19,780 nt of DNA from JANXQG01 sp037147235 (GCA_037147235.1 JBAWVO010000096.1:1-19780), one strand, 5' to 3'. Positions 1-5,925 are shown, counted from the stretch's first letter. Notes: a model not told the origin generated them from the letters alone. Made by a program: numbers and translations.

Positions 1-231
1 GCCGGGAATGACCATAAATGGCCATGAAGACGCTTGGCCGGCCAAAAGATGTGGGCAAGGACAGAATGGCCGTAATCGTCAGTTTGAAACGAAAACTACT
101 TGCGACAGTTATTGATTCGCCGGTCCTTATGCGCAGGCTAACGGAAATTTCCTGGCCGAATACCTTTCAGCAATGCTTCTGAAACACTCCTACCCTTTGG
201 ACACCCACCTAAGTGAACCGGATACCCCTTT

Positions 232-407
232 ACACGAAAACCACGAAAGGAAAAGAGATGGATCGCAAACGTATCGTCATTGAATCCTCTGTTGCGGTCC
301 GCTTTTGGTGGGCCTCGTTTCACTCTCCCCACCCTACTTCTGCACCTAAAACCGGAAGAGCCTTTAATTCTCATTGTCTTCTTTCGTGTTTTTCGTGTTT
401 TTCGTGG
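232..407. repeat. CACGAAA-type inverted repeat, interrupted
   Basis: The left arm at 232-249 reads ACACGAAAACCACGAAAG. The right arm at about 379-407 is the reverse complement type, TTTCGTG repeated three times and ending in TTCGTGG. Together they are the outer arms of a palindromic interspersed repeat built from a short unit (CACGAAAA or ACACGAAAA). Its interior contains a half copy of the unrelated MITE-like element at 288-362. The right arm ends 11 bp before the amidohydrolase start codon, so the repeat forms most of that gene's leader. Confidence 0.6.
288..362 (-). repeat. Half copy of the 145-bp MITE-like element
   Basis: The reverse complement of these 75 bases matches 4489-4563 without gaps and with two mismatches by eye (73/75). 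That is exactly the left half of the palindromic element at 4489-4633. It ends in the same terminal sequence, GGAAGAGCC, at 354-362. The other half is absent, and no flanking target duplication is seen, so it is either a solo half or a deletion product. It sits inside the CACGAAA repeat. Confidence 0.8.
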
Positions 408-417
408 TAACTCTCTT

Positions 418-1695
418 ATGCCCTTCGCCCAAATCGCCTCGCCGCGGAGCCTGCGTGCCCGCTGGGTCTTTCCCGTGGCTGGGCCACCTTTGCACGATGC
501 CGCGGTGACTATTTCCCGAGGCCGGATTGTTGCCGTCGGCAACCCGCCGGACGACGTGCCGATCGAAGACCTGGGCCAAGTGGCCCTTGTGCCGGGCCTG
601 ATCAACGCGCATACGCATCTGGAATTCAGTGATCTGGCCAGTCCCATCGGCCGTCCGGGCATCGAGCTTGTCGAATGGCTCGGCAGGGTGATCGAGCATC
701 GTGCCCACGCGCCGGCACGGAACCGCTTGTCCATTGAACAGGGCTTGCGGGAGAGCGTCGGTCACGGCGTTACCACGATCGGCGAGATCGCACAACCAGG
801 CGGGACCGGGGATGCCTACCGCGCGTCGCCCTGCAATGGCACGCTTTTCCTGGAACTGATTGCCCCAAGGGTCGATCGCATAGGGACCGCGTTGAAAGCC
901 GCCGAGAAGCACATCCTTGACGTCGGACCGTGGCAGGCAGTAGGGTGGGCCGAGCTTGGGCGAGTCCCACCAGCAAGCCACTGGCAGCCGGGCTTAGGTC
1001 CGCACGCTCCGTACACGGTCCATCCCGAACTGCTTGCCCGGGCCGTGGATCTTACCATCGAGCATAAAATACCGCTGGCCATGCACTTGGCGGAATCGCG
1101 TGAAGAGATCGATTTCCTCCGTAATGGCCGCGGACCGTTTCGCGATTTGTTGGAATCGCGAGGTGCCTGGGATCCGTCTGCTCGGCCGCACGGCTCACGG
1201 CCGCTGGATGAGCTTCGCGTACTCTCGCGTACTCATCGGGCGTTGGTCGTTCACGGCAACTATCTCGATGACGAAGAGATCGATTTCCTCGGTCGGCAGC
1301 GGCCCAGGATGGCCGTGGTTTACTGCCCGCGAACCCATGCCTGGTTCGGCCACGCCCGTTATCCCCTGGAGATGCTATTGACCGCCGGCGCGATCGTGGC
1401 CCTGGGCACCGACAGCCGGGCCTCTTCGCCCGACCACAGTCTTTTGGCCGAGATGCGGCACATCGCCCGCGAGTTTCCCACCATGAGCCGCGCGACGATC
1501 CTGGAACTCGGCACGCGTGGCGGGGCGAGGGCCTTGGGTCTTGACTCTCAAGTCGGTACGCTGGAGCCGGGTAAGTGGGCTAACATGGCGGTCATTGCAT
1601 TGCCGGAAGACGCCGCCGCCAACCCGCACGAACTACTCCTGGATGCCGCCGGCGCGGTCGTCGCAACCTGGGTCCGTGGGAACCGTGTGGCCTAG
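418..1695 (+). CDS. Amidohydrolase, probable aminodeoxyfutalosine/adenosine-type deaminase
   Basis: This is a 425-residue metal-dependent hydrolase of the amidohydrolase superfamily. Visible metal and active-site motifs are NAHTHLEF (H65, H67), GPHAPYT (194-200), MHLAES (H223, E226), VVHGN (H279) and GTDSRASS (D332). The C-terminal GTLEPGKWANMAVI closes the composite beta-sandwich. The HxH, MHLAE, H and GTDS pattern is that of the cytosolic deaminases of adenosine-like substrates. The stretch YCPRTHAWFGH resembles aminodeoxyfutalosine deaminases of the futalosine menaquinone pathway, but the substrate cannot be fixed from sequence alone. I chose the ATG at 418 because earlier in-frame codons from 280 are encoded by two interspersed repeats. 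No clear ribosome binding site precedes it. It stands alone, followed by repeat hairpins and a convergent cassette. A guanine or chlorohydrolase-type relative remains possible. Confidence 0.85.
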   Translation: MPFAQIASPRSLRARWVFPVAGPPLHDAAVTISRGRIVAVGNPPDDVPIEDLGQVALVPGLINAHTHLEFSDLASPIGRPGIELVEWLGRVIEHRAHAPARNRLSIEQGLRESVGHGVTTIGEIAQPGGTGDAYRASPCNGTLFLELIAPRVDRIGTALKAAEKHILDVGPWQAVGWAELGRVPPASHWQPGLGPHAPYTVHPELLARAVDLTIEHKIPLAMHLAESREEIDFLRNGRGPFRDLLESRGAWDPSARPHGSRPLDELRVLSRTHRALVVHGNYLDDEEIDFLGRQRPRMAVVYCPRTHAWFGHARYPLEMLLTAGAIVALGTDSRASSPDHSLLAEMRHIAREFPTMSRATILELGTRGGARALGLDSQVGTLEPGKWANMAVIALPEDAAANPHELLLDAAGAVVATWVRGNRVA

Positions 1696-1750
1696 AAGAT
1701 CCCTCAATACACGCTCTCAGGCAGAGCGAAAAAAACTCTTGCAATTTTCC

Positions 1751-1809
1751 TGTAGGATGGGCTTTGGCCCGTCAAGATTTGGCGTAGACGGGCTAAAGCC
1801 CATCCTACA
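1751..1809. repeat. Palindromic repeat (TAGGATGGGCTTTAGCCC type), possible terminator
   Basis: Two 23-base arms, TGTAGGATGGGCTTTGGCCC at the left and its near-perfect complement ending CCCATCCTACA, flank a 13-base loop. There is one G.T-type mismatch. It lies 55 bp after the amidohydrolase stop and could terminate transcription from either side, although no U-tract follows. Confidence 0.75.
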
Positions 1810-1879
1810 ATTATCAATTCGCACTAAACTAGGGCCAAACTGTAGTTCAATCTCTTTTAACAGGGCACGACGCGCCCCC

Positions 1880-1941
1880 GTAGGATGGACTTCCAAGTCC
1901 GTCCACGAAAAACCAAGGACGGACTTGGAAGTCCATCCTAC
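1880..1941. repeat. Perfect palindromic repeat, 25-bp arms
   Basis: The arms at 1880-1904 and 1917-1941 are perfectly complementary over 25 bases around a 12-base loop. Both ends carry the same GTAGGATGG start as the neighbouring repeats, so it belongs to the same family with a variant stem (GACTTCCAAGTCC). Together with 1751-1809 and 1955-1976 it forms a cluster between the amidohydrolase and the convergent small-gene cassette. Confidence 0.8.
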
Positions 1942-1954
1942 AAAAGCCTGCAAA

Positions 1955-1976
1955 GGCGGGCTAAAGCCCATCCTAC
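1955..1976. repeat. Solo arm of the TAGGATGGGC repeat
   Basis: GGCGGGCTAAAGCCCATCCT followed by AC matches the right arm of the repeat at 1751-1809. No partner arm is present beside it. It lies just beyond the stop codon of the 75-residue gene. Confidence 0.65.
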
Positions 1977-1996
1977 GACAAAGTTATCGCTCTGCC

Positions 1997-2224
1997 TTAG
2001 GCCGCACGGCGCGGCGAAACGGGCCGCGTGGCAGGTGTCGGTTTCGACACGGCAACGGAACGCTCGCGTTCACCGGACTTCTGCCCGACGATGACCCTAC
2101 TCTCGGCCTCGCCCGTGGCAACACGCGACAAATTCTGCCTGCGCTGAATTTCGCCCAGGATTTCCCTTTGCAGCCCATTAAGATCAACCACGGAAAGAGC
2201 GGACAAACGCTTGAGGATGTTCAT
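1997..2224 (-). CDS. Small protein, 75 aa, resembles the 78-aa protein of the same cassette
   Basis: I do not recognise a named family. The first 30 residues (MNILKRLSALSVVDLNGLQR, then EILGEIQRRQ) form a predicted amphipathic helical segment. This segment aligns with the start of the 78-residue protein at 3216-3452: both have MN, IL, two spaced Leu, D, L, I, E and a closing QRR. The rest is basic and rich in S, R and V, and looks disordered. The ATG at 2224 follows GGA by eight bases. The gene starts 49 bp after the stop of the 198-residue membrane protein and is last in the cassette, so co-transcription from the sigma-54 promoter at 4092-4107 is likely. The similarity to the other small protein argues that it is real. 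Confidence 0.55.
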   Translation of the reverse strand: MNILKRLSALSVVDLNGLQREILGEIQRRQNLSRVATGEAESRVIVGQKSGERERSVAVSKPTPATRPVSPRRAA

Positions 2225-2273
2225 GTCTTGATTCCGAAATGATTTACGAAATAGTTCTGGTTTGTATGTACGA

Positions 2274-2870
2274 TTAGGCAGCGCGATGCTTTAGAGGCGG
2301 GTCATGCTTCGCGGTGCTACCGGCTTTAGCGGTAGGTTCCCGCTTGATGGCCAGAAGGATCGCCCGGCTGTCCTTGGAAGACTGAATGCGAGACCACCCG
2401 ACATATCCACCAATGGCAAGCGAAACGACGAGTCCGCTGCCGGCCAGGATCTCAACCCACGTTCGTTCCGAAAGGCTTGACGTCCAGGAAGGCAAAAGGG
2501 AGCCACCCGCTGCCCGGTACTTTGAACTCCTGGCGAAAGCTGCCGCCTGCCGCGCGGCCTCCGCTTTTTCCAGGTCGTGCTTGGATCGCACGGCCTGGGG
2601 ATCAAGCTCGCTCACGTAGGATTGTGCGGAGCGGCTGCTCACCGATTCCTCGGCAGTGCTCTTGCTCAGGCCGGGATCCGGCAGGGCGTAGAGACCGTCG
2701 GCTGAGCCACGGTTACTTTGTTGCGCAAAACCATGGCTGGTGATGGCCAGTGCCGAAATCGCCAGCAAAACAAAAGGGACTTTCCTGGTACTGGTTGCAC
2801 AACTAGGTTTTGGCGGTCGTTTTTTCCCCTGTTTTCTGGTCGTGAAACCAGTTCTCGGATTGCATATCAC
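2274..2870 (-). CDS. Putative exported/membrane protein with N-terminal signal and C-terminal TM helix
   Basis: With the GTG at 2870 as start (preceded by GAGGT at good spacing) this is a 198-residue protein; I do not recognise the family. A basic N-region (residues 10-30) leads into a hydrophobic stretch VPFVLLAISALAITSHGFAQ (31-50), a signal peptide with a likely SHGFA/Q cleavage. Residues 51-135 are polar, with a short Ala/Glu/Arg helical segment near 95-115. A second hydrophobic helix (about 138-160, ILAGSGLVVSLAIGGYVGW) is followed by a basic 35-residue tail. This predicts a protein anchored once in the membrane with an extracytoplasmic middle. The frame stays open upstream to 3080, but that part overlaps the 85-residue gene and has no support as protein. 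It is fourth of five genes in the cassette. Confidence 0.65.
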   Translation of the reverse strand: MICNPRTGFTTRKQGKKRPPKPSCATSTRKVPFVLLAISALAITSHGFAQQSNRGSADGLYALPDPGLSKSTAEESVSSRSAQSYVSELDPQAVRSKHDLEKAEAARQAAAFARSSKYRAAGGSLLPSWTSSLSERTWVEILAGSGLVVSLAIGGYVGWSRIQSSKDSRAILLAIKREPTAKAGSTAKHDPPLKHRAA

Positions 2871-2961
2871 GGTAACCTCAATTCTTCGTGGAACTTGGTG
2901 CAAAAAATTCTTGGTGTAAAACTCTTCACAGCGAATGGTTCTTGGTAACGTCGTCAGCGGA

Positions 2962-3219
2962 TCAGGCAACCCAGCGGGCGGATCGCCGCATGGCATGGTT
3001 TCGGCCAGCCCAGAAGACCTCTTCGGTCTCGGGATCGTTGTCATTGGGCGGCTCGGGCGGCTTATCGTCGGACGGTGCATTGAAACGGCGATAGGCCTCC
3101 AAGGAGATAATCACCGACTCGTCGTGGGGATGGGAGTCTTCGAGGATTTTCATGATTTTTTTCCGGCATTTTTCTAAAGGGTCGTTCAAGTTGTAGGTAT
3201 TTACCAAAGGTGCCGTCAC
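2962..3219 (-). CDS. Small acidic protein, 85 aa, unknown function
   Basis: The GTG start overlaps the TGA of the 78-residue gene by four bases (GTGA), which suggests translational coupling. No family is recognised. Residues 13-45 (including EKCRKKIMKILEDSHPHDES and VIISLEAYRRF) look helical. A Pro/Asp/Glu-rich linker (about 49-67) follows, then a short Trp-containing tail. There is no signal peptide or membrane helix, so it is probably cytoplasmic. It is the third gene of the sigma-54 cassette, and its close coupling to the 78-residue gene suggests that the two products act together. Confidence 0.55.
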   Translation of the reverse strand: MTAPLVNTYNLNDPLEKCRKKIMKILEDSHPHDESVIISLEAYRRFNAPSDDKPPEPPNDNDPETEEVFWAGRNHAMRRSARWVA

Positions 3220-3452
3220 GCAGCATAGCGCTTGGGCAGTTTCTTGCCAAAACCGGTCGCGCGAACCGGCGCGGCTGTGCTTCCGTTGCAGTGGCGGTAG
3301 CCCTGCTCCCGCTCGAGAGCACGGCGGCGGGCCGAATCGGAAGCTTCGCCGAAGATCTCGTCGCGGCGTTGCAATTCCATGTCAATCGCATCGCTCAAGG
3401 TGTAGATATCGGCGTCGGCCAGTTTCTGAAGTTGTTCGAGAATCGAATTCAT
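3216..3452 (-). CDS. Small helical protein, 78 aa, resembles the 75-aa protein
   Basis: The ATG at 3452 is preceded by a strong AAGGAG nine bases upstream, which decides the start over the in-frame ATG at 3485. The N-terminal half (MNSILEQLQKLADADIYTLS, then DAIDMELQRRD) is a predicted amphipathic helical hairpin whose pattern recurs in the 75-residue protein at 1997-2224. The second half is Arg/Ala-rich, with a basic end (GFGKKLPKRYAA). The function is unknown. A GC-rich hairpin (GCCGG/CCGGC, 3474-3489) lies just upstream of the ribosome binding site. It overlaps the 85-residue gene downstream by four bases and is second in the cassette. Confidence 0.65.
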   Translation of the reverse strand: MNSILEQLQKLADADIYTLSDAIDMELQRRDEIFGEASDSARRRALEREQGYRHCNGSTAAPVRATGFGKKLPKRYAA

Positions 3453-3503
3453 GGTTGCTTTCTCCTTCTTTTCGCCGGCATCCACCGGCAGAACTAGGGG
3501 TAC

Positions 3504-3568
3504 AACTTGTTTCCTAAACAGATTCGTGGTGCTGTTACCTCGGCTGCAATTAGTTTTTGAAACAAGTT
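3504..3568 (-). promoter_or_regulatory. Spaced inverted repeat in the gap before the 78-aa gene
   Basis: AACTTGTTTC (3504-3513) and GAAACAAGTT (3559-3568) are perfect 10-base inverted copies 45 bp apart, within the 132-bp gap between the first and second cassette genes. A related string, GAAACCAGTTCTCGG, occurs at about 2845 near the start of the 198-residue gene. The repeat could be an intercistronic RNA hairpin or an operator. No function can be assigned. Confidence 0.3.
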
Positions 3569-3584
3569 CTCGGTGATGGATCTC

Positions 3585-4013
3585 TTAAGCGGCTTTGCGC
3601 ACTGAACTTTGACGTCGCAGCGGTTCCCGATGCGCCGGTGGAGGCATGGAGGCGAAAAACTCCTCCCATTGCCTGTTGCTCAACGGGCCTAGCAAAAGCC
3701 AGGCCCCTTGCGTCCGCACGAACAGTTCCAGGCCCTCATGCATTCTTTCCGTATATACCGCAACGCGCCGAGAACCAAGCCTCGCGATCGACTGTGAGAA
3801 CAGTTCGATCGCCTGGGCGTGGTCGTCGCTGGCGTCGATCAGCACCCTATCGGCACCGTTCAACGACCGGCGAATCTCCAGGGCCGACCGGCCAAAGACC
3901 AACTCGACCCCGCAGTCCTCGCGTTGGTTGGCCCAAAGGGCCACCTGACGCGACAAAGACTCGGTTGGATAACCTACTGCGATACTATGCACGACGGTCT
4001 TGATGATGTTCAT
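3585..4013 (-). CDS. Receiver-like small alpha/beta protein, 142 aa
   Basis: This is the first gene downstream of the sigma-54 promoter. The ATG at 4013 is chosen because it follows GGAGGAGTAGG, and because the alternative ATG at 4082 would lie at the predicted transcription start. The protein alternates hydrophobic strands (VVHSIAVGY, ADRVLIDAS, RRVAVYTE, GAWLLLGPLS) with amphipathic helices, as in a small Rossmann or receiver fold. RVLIDAS is where a receiver would carry its phosphorylated Asp, and VAVYTE is where the conserved Thr/Ser strand would be. The N-terminal acidic pair and the C-terminal Lys of true receivers are not evident, so it is at best a degenerate receiver. The last 25 residues are basic and look disordered. 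It may act as a regulator or scaffold for the cassette; this is inference. Confidence 0.65.
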   Translation of the reverse strand: MNIIKTVVHSIAVGYPTESLSRQVALWANQREDCGVELVFGRSALEIRRSLNGADRVLIDASDDHAQAIELFSQSIARLGSRRVAVYTERMHEGLELFVRTQGAWLLLGPLSNRQWEEFFASMPPPAHREPLRRQSSVRKAA

Positions 4014-4091
4014 GTCCGACCTACTCCTCCGTGGCGAAGCGCAATTCCTGCATCCCTCAGGCATCGGCCTGAAAGACGACATTCTCTTTAA

Positions 4092-4107
4092 GCAAACAGT
4101 GTGCCAA
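4092..4107 (-). promoter_or_regulatory. Sigma-54 (-24/-12) promoter for the small-gene cassette
   Basis: On the minus strand the sequence reads TTGGCACACTGTTTGC. This matches the TGGCAC-N5-TTGC consensus exactly, with GG and GC separated by ten bases. The predicted start is near 4080, about 67 bases before the ATG at 4013. The leader begins with a perfect small hairpin, TCAGGC/GCCTGA (4057-4072), and contains GGAGGAG near the start codon. A sigma-54 activator gene lies just upstream on the same strand, which fits. By eye I found no second good sigma-54 site in the window. Confidence 0.8.
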
Positions 4108-4227
4108 CCTTTCCCGTTACGGCAAGTGGGGGTTCAAACTCAAGCCCACTCAAGGGTTAGGATCCAAGAACCGAAAAACAATCGAAAACGAAGAGAAGAG
4201 AAGAGCCGCAAAGCGCGACTCCGCTCT

Positions 4228-4244
4228 GGTCGCAACTTGCGACC
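4228..4244. promoter_or_regulatory. Candidate activator-binding dyad upstream of the sigma-54 promoter
   Basis: GGTCGCAACTTGCGACC is a perfect dyad (8-1-8), centred about 145 bp upstream of the -12 element. That is a typical distance for a sigma-54 activator enhancer site. Two CAACGGCGTTG dyads follow at 4255-4265 and 4335-4345, exactly 80 bp apart. The whole stretch also looks like part of an interspersed palindromic repeat, so the binding-site reading is tentative. Confidence 0.3.
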
Positions 4245-4248
4245 ATGC

Positions 4249-4485
4249 CTACGCCAACGGCGTTGCGTCCCCTAGCCCAGGGTTGGTCGCGCAGCGGCTA
4301 CCCTGGGAAACGGTATCCACGAAACCTTCTACGCCAACGGCGTTGTGTCCCATTTTTGGAGCCGGCCTTTTATCAGGGAAGGGGACACAACCCCTTCGGG
4401 GTAGGGCCTCGTTTATTCCTATACCCAGGGTAGCCGCTGCGCGGCAACCCTGGGCTAGAGGACGGAATCCCGTTGGGATACCGAG
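4249..4485. repeat. Nested palindromic repeat cluster
   Basis: Several inverted pairs are nested here. The hairpin at 4276-4307 (CCCAGGG to CCCTGGG) has an inverted copy at 4424-4457 (CCCAGGGTAGCCGCTGCGCG). Inside them, GTTGTGTCCC (4342-4351) pairs with GGGGACACAAC (4381-4391). GGTATCC (4312-4318) pairs with GGATACC (4476-4482). TACGCCAACGGCGTTG occurs twice. The stretch could form a large branched hairpin. No protein is encoded. It fills most of the gap between the sigma-54 activator gene and its presumed target promoter. Confidence 0.65.
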
Positions 4486-4488
4486 ATC

Positions 4489-4633
4489 GGCTCTTCCGGT
4501 TTTAGGTGCAGAAGTAGGGTGGGGAGAGTGAAACGAGCCCCACCAAAAGTGGACCGCAACAGAATTGGTGGGGCTCGCTGCGCTCTCCCCACCCTACAAT
4601 TATTCGCATTCCGCAGCTAGAACCGGAAGAGCC
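4489..4633. mobile_element. 145-bp MITE-like palindromic element with 8-bp target duplication
   Basis: The ends are GGCTCTTCCGGTT (4489-4501) and its exact complement AACCGGAAGAGCC (4621-4633). Inside, TAGGGTGGGGAGAG...GAGCCCCACCAA is inverted again as TTGGTGGGGCTC...CTCTCCCCACCCTA, so almost the whole element is self-complementary. It is flanked on both sides by the identical octamer CCGAGATC (4481-4488 and 4634-4641), the mark expected of a transposition event with an 8-bp target duplication. There is no coding capacity, so it would be moved in trans. A half copy lies at 288-362, and a fragment of the other half lies inside cheB. Confidence 0.8.
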
Positions 4634-4661
4634 CCGAGATCCCATCTTGAGTTACGAAGGT

Positions 4662-5612
4662 TTAACCCAGGTTGTGCAACCTGAGCTTGCGGGACAGAGT
4701 TGCCCGATGAACCTGAAGCATGCGAGCCGCCTTTCGCTGGTTGAAATCGGAATGCTCCATGGCATGAGTGATCGCCTGGCGTTCGGCCTGCTTCAGCGTC
4801 AATTGACCTGCCGGGCCGGCAGCACTCGCCTGGCTCGACTCGCCCATCAACATGTCCAGGAGAGTTTCCGGAGTCAGGCCGGTGACGTAAAGTCGCTCGA
4901 CCCAGGCAGACAGTTCACGAATGTTGCCTAGCCATGCGTAGCTTGTCAGAATCGCACGCACTTGCGACGATAATACCATCGGCGAACGGTGATATCGATC
5001 GGCGGCCACCAGCAGAAAATGGTCCAGAAGCGGAGAAATATCCTCCGGCCGCTCTCGCAATGCGGGGAGGTGGATCCGCACGATGTTCAAACGGTGATAG
5101 AGATCTCGGCGGAATGTTCCCAGACGGACCATCTCTGCCAAGTTCTGGTTCGAGCCGGCCAGAAATCGCGTATCGACCTTCACGGGAATAGGTCTGCCTA
5201 CGGGCATCACCTCGTGCTCTTGAAGAACGCGGAGCAGTTTGGACTGCAAAGAAAGTGGAATCTCGCATATTTCATCGAGGAAGACCGTTCCACCTTCGGC
5301 CGTCTGGAAGATGCCAAGCATCGTTTGCTCGGCACCTGTGAACGCTCCACGAACATGGCCAAAGAACTGGCTTTCAAAAAGACTCTCGCTGACACCCGCA
5401 CAATTGACCGGAATAAACGGCCGCTCAGATCGTTTACTCTTGGCATAAAGGCGTCGGGCAATCAATTCCTTCCCCGTACCGCTTTCACCCTCAATCAGTA
5501 CGCAGCAGTCGGTAGCCGCCACTTGGTCCGCAAGCTGCAATACATCACGAATCGCTCGAGAAACACCCACAATTATGGGCACACCAGTAGCCGTGACTTT
5601 GAGCGTATTCAT
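4662..5612 (-). CDS. Sigma-54-dependent activator, PspF-like (AAA+ and Fis-type HTH, no receiver)
   Basis: This 316-residue bacterial enhancer-binding protein lacks any N-terminal sensory domain; only about 12 residues precede the AAA+ core. Visible motifs are Walker A GESGTGKE (42-49), the sigma-54 contact loop GAFTGA (89-94), Walker B GGTVFLDE (107-114), sensor I at LAGSNQNL (151-158), an arginine-finger region FRRDLYHRLN (167-176) and sensor II in WLGNIREL (227-234). A Fis-like helix-turn-helix ends the protein (NQRKAARMLQVHRATLSRKL, 291-310). Length and layout match PspF, whose activity is controlled by a partner protein rather than by phosphorylation. A similar arrangement is inferred here. 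The likely target is the sigma-54 promoter 550 bp downstream. The ATG at 5612 has a weak AGG six bases upstream. Confidence 0.93.
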   Translation of the reverse strand: MNTLKVTATGVPIIVGVSRAIRDVLQLADQVAATDCCVLIEGESGTGKELIARRLYAKSKRSERPFIPVNCAGVSESLFESQFFGHVRGAFTGAEQTMLGIFQTAEGGTVFLDEICEIPLSLQSKLLRVLQEHEVMPVGRPIPVKVDTRFLAGSNQNLAEMVRLGTFRRDLYHRLNIVRIHLPALRERPEDISPLLDHFLLVAADRYHRSPMVLSSQVRAILTSYAWLGNIRELSAWVERLYVTGLTPETLLDMLMGESSQASAAGPAGQLTLKQAERQAITHAMEHSDFNQRKAARMLQVHRATLSRKLRLHNLG

Positions 5613-5925
5613 AATGTGCCTGGTGGAAACTTAAACCGAAAAAACCGATCATCGGGGTTCATCGCATCATGCAATCCACCCGATCGAACTATGTTTTCAG
5701 GAAAGAACCCGAACGCTGCCTCCTTTATGCTGCCAGTGCTTCCTGCAAAGTCACGCTTGGTGACTACGATCTCTAACACCACTAGATTCAGCATAATCAT
5801 TCTGTCCGTTTTGTCAAGGATTATGAAGGAGAAACTGTGCGATTTTTTTGGATTGTAGCACTTCGATACAGATAGGCACACCAAAAGCGGGGATATTCCA
5901 CCATGGGAGGGGTTGCTTTCCTCGG
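5613..5925. other. Intergenic leader region upstream of the sigma-54 activator
   Basis: No confident gene is seen. The region holds the promoter at 5790-5817 and a transcribed leader of about 170 bases. A minus-strand frame ends in TGA overlapping the activator ATG (ATGA). It could give a short leader peptide from an ATG at 5662 (17 codons), but that start has no ribosome binding site. I see no repeats here. Confidence 0.4.
5790..5817 (-). promoter_or_regulatory. Sigma-70-type promoter for the sigma-54 activator
   Basis: On the minus strand TTGACA (5812-5817) is a perfect -35 box, followed after 16 bases by TATGCT (5790-5795), a 4/6 match to the -10 box. Transcription would begin near 5783, leaving a leader of about 170 bases before the activator ATG. 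It lies beyond the mnmA stop, so the activator can be expressed independently of mnmA. Confidence 0.5.

Larger units (their letters stand above)
1..417. other. Left-edge non-coding, repeat-bearing region
   Basis: No convincing gene is seen here. One plus-strand frame is open from base 2 to a TGA at about 115 (37 codons). It could be the tail of a gene entering from the left, but its composition is unremarkable and it matches no family I recognise. The rest carries two repeat types listed separately (232-407 and 288-362). The long minus-strand frame over 138-734 is the antisense shadow of the amidohydrolase plus repeat sequence. No promoter for the amidohydrolase could be assigned with confidence. 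Confidence 0.4.

Noticed and set aside
2..115. Tail of a plus-strand gene entering from the left edge
   Set aside because: The 37 open codons show no recognisable motif; too short to support a call.
138..734. Minus-strand open frame of 198 codons
   Set aside because: It runs antisense through the amidohydrolase and through the repeats at 232-407, and is rich in Arg, Ser and Thr, as expected of a shadow.
2871..3080. Upstream extension of the 198-residue membrane protein to an ATG at 3080
   Set aside because: The added 70 residues overlap the 85-residue gene in another frame and would bury the signal peptide. The GTG at 2870 has a good ribosome binding site.
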